Made by a program: the position numbers and the translations under genes
Notes under the pieces: model-generated
Told to the model about the DNA's origin: nothing
Database searches by the model: none
Seen by the model: the letters and a program-made list of their open reading frames with translations, nothing else
Shown: in pieces, positions 18,433-27,064 of the stretch
Numbering within the stretch: the first letter of the stretch is position 1
Layout of the letters: every line of letters starts with the position of its first letter
Source of the DNA: Crocinitomicaceae bacterium
GTDB lineage: Bacteria > Bacteroidota > Bacteroidia > Flavobacteriales_D > Crocinitomicaceae
Length of the DNA stretch: 64,000 nucleotides
NCBI GenBank assembly: GCA_014762645.1
Contig: JABURP010000068.1
Span: forward strand, 62,001 to 126,000
Direction of reading: 5' to 3'

Positions 18433-19134
18433 TCACAAATAGGTGAAATGAACTTTGAGACATTCATCATTATTCCAAAAGGATTGATGCGATATACGTC
18501 CCTGATGATCATAATAGTTGATCAGTGTCTCCGTAAGCTCATCTCCATTATAGTAACATTTAAATATCTGATATCCTTTTTCATATTCGATTTCAACCTG
18601 ATCCTGAAGTGTGTAATCAGGGGTGTAATCAAGATATAAGGAATCACCCTCATAACGCTCAAACCAGGCAATGTAATGCTTTATCATGGTGAGGTTACCG
18701 CTTTTATCTCTGGAAAAAATGTATTTGTCATAGGCACTGTTACCACCAACCTCGCACATCAGCGAATCAAAGGTCTCATACGTGTCTTGTTTTTGACCTA
18801 GTTCCAATAAGTAGGGACTAACAGATTCTGGCCAAATAGGATAGCGTAGGTAGCATTTTCCCTGTTCCTTAATTATTGTACCATTCTTCTTTAAAACAGA
18901 GCAATGCAAAACACTATCAACTCTTTCTGAACCGCACCGATATACTTCTATTTTGGTATCAAAATCTTTTACATAAATATGGTGTTCGTCTATAGAATCT
19001 ACATGTTGTTTGATAAACAAACCAGTATCCGTGATCATTTTATGATTATGTCTGTTTGATACAGCTGTTTCATCCTGCTGACAAGCGGAACAAAGAAGGA
19101 TAGAGCTAAAAGCTAAAAAAGTAATGGGTCTCAT
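18433..19134 (-). CDS. Putative lipoprotein, function unknown
   Basis: A 233-residue predicted lipoprotein. The signal MRPITFLAFSSILLCSAC ends at Cys18 followed by QQDE. The mature region is rich in Tyr and Asp with beta-type segments (KIEVYRCGSERVDSVLHC, then YNGDELTETLINYYDHQGRI), vaguely like MORN/YD-type repeats of secreted Bacteroidota proteins. Its stop codon directly abuts the stop of the plus-strand propeller gene. I recognise no family. Confidence 0.75.
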   Translation of the reverse strand: MRPITFLAFSSILLCSACQQDETAVSNRHNHKMITDTGLFIKQHVDSIDEHHIYVKDFDTKIEVYRCGSERVDSVLHCSVLKKNGTIIKEQGKCYLRYPIWPESVSPYLLELGQKQDTYETFDSLMCEVGGNSAYDKYIFSRDKSGNLTMIKHYIAWFERYEGDSLYLDYTPDYTLQDQVEIEYEKGYQIFKCYYNGDELTETLINYYDHQGRISHQSFWNNDECLKVHFTYL

Positions 19135-19238
19135 GAAGCCTGAAATTAGGCTACCTATGGGTGACTTGAAAATTTAAGACGGGATCATTTTACATCCATT
19201 TATTATTTGAGGCAATGGATAAATTAACAGTGACGCGA

Positions 19239-19979
19239 TCAATGTTGCATCTTATATTGCGCCGTTAAAATACCTGTAGCCATGGCTACATTTAGTGACT
19301 CTGAACCGCCGAAGCGAGGGATGCTAATCGAACTTACTAACTCACTAATTTCTTCAGATAATCCATGGGATTCAGACCCCATAACAATTGCACTTTTCAC
19401 AGGGAATTTTGTGGTAAAGGCATTTTCGCCATGCATCTCAGCTCCATAAACCTTAAATGACTGATCCTGCAATGATCGTATAGACTTCACGAGGTCTTCA
19501 TAGCATAAAGAAATTCTGAAAATGGCTCCCATTGAGGCTTGTACTACTTTTGGGTTGTACATTTCAACGGTTTCCGGTGAACACACAATTTGATCAATTC
19601 CAAACCAATCGGCAGTGCGAATAATGGTACCAAGATTTCCAGGATCTTTCAGGTTATCCAGTAACAAAATGAGCTTATCCGTATCCGTGTTTAACGCTGT
19701 GTTTTTTCTTTGATGAATTACGGCAAGTACCTGATTTGGTGACTTTAATCCTGATATACGTTCTAGCTCAGTTATACTGACCTGATGACTTGCTACTTCA
19801 CTCATTTTTGGATGCTGATATCCTTCGAGGTGATAGATTCCCTGTACGTCAAAGTGCATTGACTCCAATGCTTCATGAACCATCTTAACCCCTTCTACCA
19901 CAAACAATTTTTCCAAATCCCTTTTTTTCTTAAGGTGAAGTGACTTAAGGAATTTTATTTCGTTTTTTGAAAGAGACAA
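19239..19979 (-). CDS. TrmH/SpoU-family RNA 2'-O-methyltransferase
   Basis: A 246-residue SAM-dependent SPOUT enzyme that methylates a ribose 2'-OH in tRNA or rRNA. There is an N-terminal substrate-binding domain (residues 1-95), then the three SPOUT knot motifs: LDNLKDPGNLGTIIRTADW around 107, VMGSESHGLS around 197, and PRFGGSESLNVAMATGI around 217. The third motif has PRFGG where many relatives have PM-x-G. The exact RNA target is not clear. It is divergent from the TamL-like gene, a neighbourhood I recall from other Flavobacteriia. Confidence 0.93.
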   Translation of the reverse strand: MSLSKNEIKFLKSLHLKKKRDLEKLFVVEGVKMVHEALESMHFDVQGIYHLEGYQHPKMSEVASHQVSITELERISGLKSPNQVLAVIHQRKNTALNTDTDKLILLLDNLKDPGNLGTIIRTADWFGIDQIVCSPETVEMYNPKVVQASMGAIFRISLCYEDLVKSIRSLQDQSFKVYGAEMHGENAFTTKFPVKSAIVMGSESHGLSEEISELVSSISIPRFGGSESLNVAMATGILTAQYKMQH

Positions 19980-19991
19980 CCCTTATTCGTT

Positions 19992-19999
19992 TATTTTTG
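19992..19999 (+). promoter_or_regulatory. Putative -7 promoter box for the TamL-like gene
   Basis: TATTTTTG fits TAnnTTTG about 47 bases before the ATG at 20047. A TTTG at 19966-19969 is a possible -33 element, with a long 22-base spacer, inside the divergent gene. Confidence 0.4.
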
Positions 20000-20029
20000 T
20001 AGCGTTTACCCCTAATTTTATGGGAAGAA

Positions 20030-20037
20030 CAAAGATA
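20030..20037 (-). promoter_or_regulatory. Putative -7 promoter box for the TrmH-family gene
   Basis: The minus strand reads TATCTTTG, matching TAnnTTTG, about 50 bases upstream of the methyltransferase start at 19979. With the plus-strand box at 19992 it would make overlapping divergent promoters. Confidence 0.35.
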
Positions 20038-20046
20038 GAGTAATTG

Positions 20047-22869
20047 ATGAATCCCGGAAACCGCAGATATCTATTAATCCTCTTTTTTGCATTGGCGTTT
20101 GCAAGTTGTAGACAGGCCAAGTACGTTCCGGATGACTATTATCTGCTAAAAGAAAATAATACAGAGTATTACGTTTTATCCGATTCAACAGGTGAATGGC
20201 AGGATAATCACAGTCAAATTGATGAAGGTGATTTGGAGGATCTTATACGACCAGAGACAAATAATGGATTTAGACTTTGGGTGTATAACCGTATTGATAC
20301 GGGGCGCTATCAAAAACAGGTTATCCGTAAACGAAAAAAGTTCAATAAAAAGAATGAACGTAGACAAGCACGGGAGGATCGGATAAATAAAAAGCGCATT
20401 CAGAAAGCCAGAAAAAAAGGCAAGGAGAAATACAAGAAGAAGACGATAAAAGATAAAGCGGTTCGCTTGGGTTGGCGTCACTGGGTCCTTGATCATTGGG
20501 GAGAACCGCCGGTGATTCTCGATACGGCAAAAATCTCAAAATCCAGGCAACAGATGAAAGTGTACCTTTCAAAAAAAGGCTTTAAATACGGAGAGGTAAC
20601 AGACTCCATTACTTACAATGAAAAAAAACAAAAGGCTAGCGTGACGTATTACGTCAATCCGGGTAAACCATACATTATTGATAGCATTTGGTTTCATAAG
20701 ACCGTCTATAATCGCAGGCTGATTGGGGAATATGAGGAAATGAAGCGAAAAGAGGGTACTGATTTGGAAGTTGGTGATCTATTGGACGAAGACAAGCTGG
20801 ATGATGAACGTGATCACATGACGACCTATTTTAAAGACAAAGCCTTCTTCGGGTTTACAAAAAGTTATATCAATTTTATTGTCGACACAACTGTAGGTGA
20901 TTTTAAAGCACATGTCGCTATCTATATAAAACCCAGAGAAATACCTGACCCTAATAATCCGGATACTACCAGAAATCTTCAACATTACACCTATTACGTT
21001 GGCGAAGTCACGTATAAATTACACAATCCGGATTCCGCTTCTTTTAATGACTGGGAAGGGTATAAAAAAAGATGCGAGGCATTTGGGTATTCATGGCCAT
21101 ACAGGGATGAGAATCAAAATTACTATCTGCTGGACACCATGTTTATTGAGGATACGACTATTAACACTTACTACATTAATTTTGAAAAAAATCGTAGAAA
21201 AAAATGTGGCTTGTTTGGTAAATGTATCGATACCACTATTAACTATAAAGGTTATTTCATTTATAATGAAGAACCATTTCTGAAACCAACTTTACTCGAT
21301 AAGCAAAACTTCCTTGAACATACTGATATAGAAAGAGACGATAAAAACTTTGCAAAAGATTACTATATCGATCGTACCTTTAAAAGCTTTTACAGGCTGG
21401 ATGTTTTCTCACGAGTAACGCCTAATGTAGGCATTCGTGAAAGTGAACCATTGGGCAGATTTGTGGATGTTTCTTATGACCTGACTCCGGCACCAAAACA
21501 ACAATTTACAATTGAGCCTAGAGCAACGAATACCGCAAGTATTTTAGGGGTGTCAGGTAGGATTAGTTACGTCAATAAAAATCTTTTCAGATCGGGCCAT
21601 CAGTTGAAAATATCAGTTGAAGGAGGGTTACAATCCCAACCTTTAGTAGGTGGATCAAGAGATGACTCTACCACATTTCGCTTCCGCGGATTGAATACGT
21701 TTGAATTTTCACCGGAAATAACCTACAAAATCCCACGCTTTTTCCCTATGACGAAAAAAATGCGCGAAACAGTCTCCAAAAGGGCCTATCCTTCAACTGA
21801 AATTACGGCCCTGTATAATTATCAGAAACGACCTGAATTTTCAAGGCATATTGCGGAGTTTGGGTATCGTTGGAAATTTTCAATTCCTCCTGATGAAATA
21901 CAACGGGTAACGATTACACCATTAGTTTTTAATTACGTTTTTCTAAATAAAACAGCTGAATTTGATTCGGTCCTCAATAAAACGAATGACCCATTTCTAA
22001 TTAATTCGTATTCCGACTTTTTGTCAATTGGGATTTTGAATGCTCGTCACGAGTATACCAATGCGGCATTACCAAAAAGAAAGCGAAAGAAGAGGTACGT
22101 TGAAAACACGTATAGCAATGTCGTTGATCTCAACGCGGCAGGTTTAATCGTAAATACTATTTATGCCATGGCCGATAAGAATCAAAACTTCACAGAATCC
22201 TTTAATGATACGAACAAAGTACTTTTCGGAGTTCCTTTCACACAATATGCAAAATTGACGAATACCACCATTTACAACATGTACGTCAATAAAAATCACA
22301 GGGTAGCCACACGTTTGATTATGGGGGCAGGATTTACTTATGGCAATGGTTTTGCCTTACCGTACACACAAAGTTTTGTGGGCGGAGGTTCAAATGATAT
22401 TCGTGCATTTGCTGCAAGAACAATGGCACCCGGAGGCACACAAGTGTGGGCAGATACCAATGCCACGGAAACTCAAATTGGGGACATGAAACTTGAACTC
22501 AATGTGGAATGGAGATTTAGAATTGCAGGGCAATTGCACGGTGCCATCTTTACGGATATTGGAAATATATGGAAGATTAATTCAGATTCTGCCAGTAATG
22601 ACCCCGGGGTATTTAATTTCAATACATTTTACAAACAGGTAGCCATTGGAGTGGGATTTGGAGTGCGCTATGATCTAACATTCCTTATTCTCAGGCTTGA
22701 TGTTTCATGGCCTTTACATAACCCTTATCTCCCTGAAGGTGCGCGCTGGTGGCGTGTTGGTGACAAGTCGGCCTACGTGACTGCTGTTAAGGAACAACAG
22801 GCTAATTATGACTTCAGGGATTGGCCACATGGTCCAACCTTTAATTTTGGAATCGGATATCCATTCTAG
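20047..22869 (+). CDS. tamL: TamL-like outer-membrane Omp85 lipoprotein
   Basis: About 940 residues; TTG 20044 is adjacent, but ATG 20047 is preferred. The N terminus is a lipoprotein signal (LILFFALAFASC), unusual for Omp85 proteins but characteristic of TamL, the Bacteroidota lipoprotein version of TamA. A Lys/Arg-rich segment (about 95-150) precedes POTRA-like domains (YYVNPGKPYIIDSIWF and others). A long 16-strand-type barrel follows, with the late motif SFVGGGSNDIRAF, equivalent to the VRGF/Y loop-6 region, and a C terminus ending in Phe (NFGIGYPF). It probably inserts or exports outer-membrane or surface proteins. tamB is not adjacent. The sialidase-like gene follows by 3 bp. Confidence 0.85.
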   Translation: MNPGNRRYLLILFFALAFASCRQAKYVPDDYYLLKENNTEYYVLSDSTGEWQDNHSQIDEGDLEDLIRPETNNGFRLWVYNRIDTGRYQKQVIRKRKKFNKKNERRQAREDRINKKRIQKARKKGKEKYKKKTIKDKAVRLGWRHWVLDHWGEPPVILDTAKISKSRQQMKVYLSKKGFKYGEVTDSITYNEKKQKASVTYYVNPGKPYIIDSIWFHKTVYNRRLIGEYEEMKRKEGTDLEVGDLLDEDKLDDERDHMTTYFKDKAFFGFTKSYINFIVDTTVGDFKAHVAIYIKPREIPDPNNPDTTRNLQHYTYYVGEVTYKLHNPDSASFNDWEGYKKRCEAFGYSWPYRDENQNYYLLDTMFIEDTTINTYYINFEKNRRKKCGLFGKCIDTTINYKGYFIYNEEPFLKPTLLDKQNFLEHTDIERDDKNFAKDYYIDRTFKSFYRLDVFSRVTPNVGIRESEPLGRFVDVSYDLTPAPKQQFTIEPRATNTASILGVSGRISYVNKNLFRSGHQLKISVEGGLQSQPLVGGSRDDSTTFRFRGLNTFEFSPEITYKIPRFFPMTKKMRETVSKRAYPSTEITALYNYQKRPEFSRHIAEFGYRWKFSIPPDEIQRVTITPLVFNYVFLNKTAEFDSVLNKTNDPFLINSYSDFLSIGILNARHEYTNAALPKRKRKKRYVENTYSNVVDLNAAGLIVNTIYAMADKNQNFTESFNDTNKVLFGVPFTQYAKLTNTTIYNMYVNKNHRVATRLIMGAGFTYGNGFALPYTQSFVGGGSNDIRAFAARTMAPGGTQVWADTNATETQIGDMKLELNVEWRFRIAGQLHGAIFTDIGNIWKINSDSASNDPGVFNFNTFYKQVAIGVGFGVRYDLTFLILRLDVSWPLHNPYLPEGARWWRVGDKSAYVTAVKEQQANYDFRDWPHGPTFNFGIGYPF

Positions 22870-22872
22870 CTT

Positions 22873-24150
22873 ATGAAATACATTGCTTATTTACTTTGTT
22901 TTTCCTGCATGTCAGTGTATGCTCAATTTGAGAACGTTCAATTACCACGTCCCAAAAGGGCAAAATACGCTTATTCTCAGGTGGAACCTTCTATTTGCAT
23001 TAATCCAAAGAATACGAATGAGGTGATAGCTGGTACCGTTATGAACGATTACTATTATTCGTTAGATGGGGGTAAAACCTGGAATGCAAAATCAATTAAA
23101 AGTAAATACGGTGTAAACGGGGATCCGTGTATGTTGATTGATACGTTGGAGAGGTATTTTTACTTTCACTTGTCCAATATTAAGGGTGAAAGTCTGGTTG
23201 GAGGAATGGTTTCTCAGTACACGAAGAATATCAAAGGTAGATGCTGGAAAAGTGGAAGAACAGTGGCTAACGGAAAGTATCACGACAAGCAATGGGTAGC
23301 CCTAGACCCTAGAACCAATCACATCTATATGACCTGGACCCAGTTTGATGTATATGAATCTCCGCGAACAAAAGACCGCAGTAATATTTTATTCTCAAAG
23401 ACAGAAGATGGAAGAAACTGGTCTGACCCTGTGGATATATCCTACTATTCTGGAGATTGTCTGGATAATGACATGACAGCAGAAGGAGCAGTTCCGGCTA
23501 TTGGTCCAAACGGCGAGATTTATGTGGTCTGGGCAAGAAATGATTCGCTTTGGTTCAATCGTTCACTGGATGACGGAAAAACATGGATGGAGAAAGAGAG
23601 CTATGTTGCTGAACAGCCCCATGGCTGGGTCATTGATATTCCCGGTTTGTACCGTTGTAATGGATTGCCAGTTACTGTTTGTGATTTGAGTGACTCTGAA
23701 AACAAAGGCACTATATATGTAAATTGGGCGGATCAGTCAAACGGTGTGGACAATACAGATATATGGTTGATCTCCTCTAAAGATGGAGGCAAAACGTGGT
23801 CAAAGCGTATTAAAGTAAATCGTGATAATTCAGAAAGACATCAGTTCTTAACCTGGATGACCATTGATCAGACCAATGGCTATCTTTATTTTGTGTACTA
23901 TGACAGAAGGAACCACGAAGACAATCTAAAAACAGATGTCTACCTCGCTGTTTCAAAGGATGGAGGACAAACTATTAAGGACTATAAGATCAGTGAATCC
24001 CCTTTTAAACCAAACCCCAGGATATTTTTTGGTGATTATACGAACATTTCGGTCCACAATGGCGTAATAAGACCTATCTGGACGCGTTTACATGGAGGTC
24101 GCATTTCTGCGTGGACGGCTCTGATCAATCAAAGCGACCTGGACAAATAA
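22873..24150 (+). CDS. Exported sialidase/BNR-type beta-propeller protein
   Basis: A 425-residue protein with signal peptide MKYIAYLLCFSCMSVYAQ. Asp-box repeats (SxDxGxTW) recur: YSLDGGKTWNAKS, NRSLDDGKTWMEKE, SSKDGGKTWSKR and VSKDGGQTIKD, giving a six-bladed sialidase-type propeller. The Arg triad of true sialidases cannot be confirmed by eye, so glycosidase activity is uncertain. No T9SS C-terminal domain is visible, so it is probably periplasmic, or exported by an unknown route. It lies 3 bp after the TamL-like gene and 13 bp before the GT2-fusion gene. Confidence 0.82.
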   Translation: MKYIAYLLCFSCMSVYAQFENVQLPRPKRAKYAYSQVEPSICINPKNTNEVIAGTVMNDYYYSLDGGKTWNAKSIKSKYGVNGDPCMLIDTLERYFYFHLSNIKGESLVGGMVSQYTKNIKGRCWKSGRTVANGKYHDKQWVALDPRTNHIYMTWTQFDVYESPRTKDRSNILFSKTEDGRNWSDPVDISYYSGDCLDNDMTAEGAVPAIGPNGEIYVVWARNDSLWFNRSLDDGKTWMEKESYVAEQPHGWVIDIPGLYRCNGLPVTVCDLSDSENKGTIYVNWADQSNGVDNTDIWLISSKDGGKTWSKRIKVNRDNSERHQFLTWMTIDQTNGYLYFVYYDRRNHEDNLKTDVYLAVSKDGGQTIKDYKISESPFKPNPRIFFGDYTNISVHNGVIRPIWTRLHGGRISAWTALINQSDLDK

Positions 24151-24163
24151 GGTGAACCAATAG

Positions 24164-26113
24164 ATGCAGCTATCTGTCATCATAGTTAATTACAATGTTG
24201 AGTTCTTTCTGGAACAATGTCTGAACTCTGTCTTTGCAGCACTCAAACACGTTGAAGGCGAAGTTTATGTGGTGGATAATAACTCTATTGACGGGTCACT
24301 CGCCATGGTACAAGCAAAGTTCCCACAAGTACACCTTATTGCCAATAAAGAAAATGTTGGCTTTTCAAGGGCAAATAACCAGGCATTGCGAGTAGCCAAA
24401 GGAAAATATCATCTGCTCTTAAATCCTGACACAATTGTAGAAGAAGACACCTTTAAGAAGGTGATAGATTTTATGGATGAACATCCTGAAGCAGGTGGTT
24501 TAGGAGTTAAAATGATTGATGGAAAAGGTAACTTTTTACCAGAGTCCAAAAGAGGATTACCCACACCAAAAGATGCTTTTTATAAAATATTTGGCTTGTC
24601 CAGGTTATTTCCCAGATCAAAGCGTTTTGGGCGTTACCATCTGTCTTTTTTGGACAAGAACGAGATACATGAAGTGGAAATTCTTTCAGGAGCATTTATG
24701 CTGATGAGAAAAGAAGCATTGGACAAGGTTGGATTATTGGATGAAGACTTCTTTATGTATGGGGAGGATATTGACCTGAGCTATCGTATAGTCTTGGGGG
24801 GATACAAAAATTATTACTATCCTAAAACCCGAATCATTCATTACAAAGGTGAGAGTACAAAGAAAAGTTCGGTGAATTATGTATTCGTGTTTTACAATGC
24901 CATGATCATTTTTGCCAAAAAGCACTTCTCCGAGAAAAACGCTCGACTGTATTCGTTTCTGATCAACCTGGCCATCTACTTTAGAGCAAGTATTGCCTTG
25001 TTGACACGCTTTGTAAAGAAAGCCATTGTTCCGGTTATTGATCTTACATTCATTGTGTTAGGGTTGTTTTTAATCGCTCAGAATTACCAACGAATTGAGC
25101 AAATTCAAATTCCGGAGGAATTATTGTTTGTGGCTCTTCCGGTTTATGGCGTTGTATGGTTTCTATCACAGGTTTTTGTTGGGGGATATGACAAGCCCAT
25201 CAGGTTGTATAAAAATATTTTAGGATCTGTGATAGGTACCGGGGTGATCCTGGTGGTTTATGCCTTACTGAGTAAAGATTATCAATTCTCCCGGTTGATC
25301 ATCCTTTTGGGAGGATCCTGGGTTGCCGTTTATTACCTGGCATCAAGGTTTGTTTTACATCATTTGGTTGGGGAACATTACAGGATCGGCGGAGCAAAGA
25401 ATAAACGTTTTGCGATAGTGGGAGATGCTCAGGAAGTGGAACGTGTCAACCAAATCCTCCAACAAACGAATTCTAAAATTCAGTCTGTAATTTATTTGTC
25501 ACCTGAAGATGAAAAAAGAGATGATAAATTTTTAGGTACTTTCTCGCAGCTGGATCAGGCCGTGGATATTCACGACATTGATGAAATAATTTTTTGTGCT
25601 AAGAATATTTCAGCTGCGCAAATTATTACGAAGATGCTTCAACTGGAAAGTCGTAACGTAGATTTCAAAATTGCTCAGCCGGAAACTTCATTTCTAATTG
25701 GCAGCAATTCGATTGACTCACAAGGCGACTTGTATGTCATGGACATCAATCGTATCAATAAGCCCGCTAACCGCCGGAATAAACGCATTATTGATGTGTC
25801 TTTGTCATTTTTATTGCTGATGCTTTCCCCTTTGATTGTATGGGGGTATAAAAACAAGTCCAACTTCATTCGCAACATGTTTGGAGTATTGATTGGAAGA
25901 CTCTCTTTTGTGGGCTATGCGAGAATTGAGCACGCATCTAATTTACGTTTGCCAACAATTCGTAAAGGAATTCTGAATTCGTTGATGATGGTCCCTGATA
26001 CAAAAAAGGATGATGACGCCATATCCCGATTGAATTTGATTTACGCCAAGAATCATTCCTTTATCATGGATCTGAAGATCATTTTCCGAAACCTCGGGAA
26101 GTTAGATCGGTAG
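24164..26113 (+). CDS. GT2 glycosyltransferase fused to membrane and degenerate sugar-transferase-like modules
   Basis: A 649-residue multidomain protein. Residues 1-240 are a GT2 domain: LSVIIVNYNVEFFLEQCL, YVVDNNSIDGS, LLLNPDTIV as acidic motif, and YGEDIDLSYRI at the acceptor site. Several membrane segments follow (about 265-300, 320-345, 350-370, 378-400). Next is a Rossmann-like domain around 415-530 (KRFAIVGDAQEVERVNQIL), as in WbaP/WcaJ-type proteins. The tail (about 540-649) aligns by eye with bacterial sugar transferases (KRIIDVSLSFLLLMLSPL, LSFVGYARIE, a final SFIMDLKIIFRNLG), but the segments bearing the KFRSM and DELPQ motifs and the PRP loop are missing. I infer an inactive phosphoglycosyl-transferase remnant serving as a membrane module. 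Confidence 0.85.
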   Translation: MQLSVIIVNYNVEFFLEQCLNSVFAALKHVEGEVYVVDNNSIDGSLAMVQAKFPQVHLIANKENVGFSRANNQALRVAKGKYHLLLNPDTIVEEDTFKKVIDFMDEHPEAGGLGVKMIDGKGNFLPESKRGLPTPKDAFYKIFGLSRLFPRSKRFGRYHLSFLDKNEIHEVEILSGAFMLMRKEALDKVGLLDEDFFMYGEDIDLSYRIVLGGYKNYYYPKTRIIHYKGESTKKSSVNYVFVFYNAMIIFAKKHFSEKNARLYSFLINLAIYFRASIALLTRFVKKAIVPVIDLTFIVLGLFLIAQNYQRIEQIQIPEELLFVALPVYGVVWFLSQVFVGGYDKPIRLYKNILGSVIGTGVILVVYALLSKDYQFSRLIILLGGSWVAVYYLASRFVLHHLVGEHYRIGGAKNKRFAIVGDAQEVERVNQILQQTNSKIQSVIYLSPEDEKRDDKFLGTFSQLDQAVDIHDIDEIIFCAKNISAAQIITKMLQLESRNVDFKIAQPETSFLIGSNSIDSQGDLYVMDINRINKPANRRNKRIIDVSLSFLLLMLSPLIVWGYKNKSNFIRNMFGVLIGRLSFVGYARIEHASNLRLPTIRKGILNSLMMVPDTKKDDDAISRLNLIYAKNHSFIMDLKIIFRNLGKLDR

Positions 26114-26170
26114 GATTAAATAACATGTGTTCAGTGTGAAAATGACCACAATCCTATATTTTACTAAGAA

Positions 26171-26214
26171 GAAGCGGTATTCAGCAATTTGCTTGCTGAA
26201 ATACCTTGAGCTTC
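26171..26214. terminator. Long hairpin, possible bidirectional terminator
   Basis: GGTATT-CAGCAA (26176-26187) pairs with TTGCTGAAATACC (26193-26205) with one bulged A and a 5-base loop. An outer GAAGC/GCTTC helix (26171-26175 with 26210-26214) extends it. It lies 57 bp after the GT2-fusion stop, between convergent genes. The following sequence is only weakly T-rich, so it may instead be a processed 3' end or an RNA element. Confidence 0.45.
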
Positions 26215-26311
26215 TACTTTGTCAAAGATTCAAAGAGGTGGGCTAAAATGAACATCCCTATTCAATTTTGTTATAGAGACTTACAAGGTAGGGATTCTAG
26301 CAGCTCCTATC

Positions 26312-26329
26312 TACCGTATTTTTACGGTA
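26312..26329. promoter_or_regulatory. Perfect inverted repeat TACCGTA-TTTT-TACGGTA
   Basis: A 7-bp perfect palindrome with a TTTT spacer near the end of the response-regulator operon. It could be an operator, or a terminator hairpin for the plus strand (followed by ATTTTG and an A-rich run). Its left arm could alternatively pair with GGTAG at 26287-26291. Confidence 0.4.
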
Positions 26330-26395
26330 ATTTTGTTAAAAAAATCACGAATTGTTTTTTTTGATAGTAAATTAATACCGGGGTTCAACGTGCTT

Positions 26396-27064
26396 CTAAT
26401 ACTCCTTGTCAATCTTTATGATTCCATTTTTTACACCATACATAATAACACCACATGCATTTTTAACGCCTGTTTTAGTCATTATACTGGCTTTGTATCC
26501 ATCAATGGTTCGTGCACTTTTGTGTAGCATATCCGCTATTTCTTTTGTCGTGAGTTCCCGGCTCATTAATTTTATCACTTCAATCTCGGCTTCATTCAGT
26601 TGCTCCTCTTCATCTTCAAACCGAGGTTTGATTTTACCCTGAGATACCAGGTTGCCAATTAAATGTTTGCTGGTACGATCATTCAGATAGTAACCTGTAG
26701 AACATGTACTCTCAATTGCTTTGAAAATCTCTTCTGCGCTCTCCTCTTTGGTTATATAACCAACTGCTCCGTTAGCAATGGAATTGAGGACAAATTCTTC
26801 TGCTTCGTAGTTGGAAAGCATAAGAATTTTGATATCTGGATACTTGCTTGTCAAAATGCGAGTAGCTTCAATCCCATTCATAATTGGCATTTGAAAATCC
26901 ATAAAGACAATATCCGGAACATTGCCTCTTGCCTGATTGATCAGGTCTTTACCGTTAGCCGCTTCTATTGTGACTTTTAACCCTTTTTTGGAGTTAATTA
27001 CTTTGGCCAGTCCTGCTCTGAACATTTCCTGATCCTCCGCTATGGCTATTTTTACTTCAGGCAT
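26396..27064 (-). CDS. NarL/FixJ-type response regulator
   Basis: A 222-residue two-component regulator. The receiver domain (1-120) has the acidic pair E10/D11, the phospho-acceptor Asp56 in VFMDFQMP, the conserved Ser/Thr at LMLSN and Lys in GYITKE. The C-terminal HTH_LuxR domain (about 155-215) has LNEAEIEVIKLMSRELTTKEIA and a recognition helix around SARTIDGYKASI. It is last of four overlapping genes; its start overlaps the kinase gene by 8 bp, so the two are clearly a pair. Candidate binding sites are the TACGG-type inverted repeats on either side of the operon, but this is a guess. Confidence 0.95.
   Translation of the reverse strand: MPEVKIAIAEDQEMFRAGLAKVINSKKGLKVTIEAANGKDLINQARGNVPDIVFMDFQMPIMNGIEATRILTSKYPDIKILMLSNYEAEEFVLNSIANGAVGYITKEESAEEIFKAIESTCSTGYYLNDRTSKHLIGNLVSQGKIKPRFEDEEEQLNEAEIEVIKLMSRELTTKEIADMLHKSARTIDGYKASIMTKTGVKNACGVIMYGVKNGIIKIDKEY

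Larger units (their letters stand above)
26114..26395. other. Intergenic region with two hairpins between convergent genes
   Basis: About 280 bases without a supported gene. It holds the long hairpin at 26171-26214 and the palindrome at 26312-26329. A 38-codon frame from ATG 26249 exists but has no coding support. Confidence 0.5.

Noticed and set aside
26249-26365. 38-codon frame with ATG in the hairpin region after the GT2-fusion gene
   Set aside because: A G-rich stretch lies upstream, but the frame runs through both arms of a palindrome and has no conserved feature; chance is more likely.
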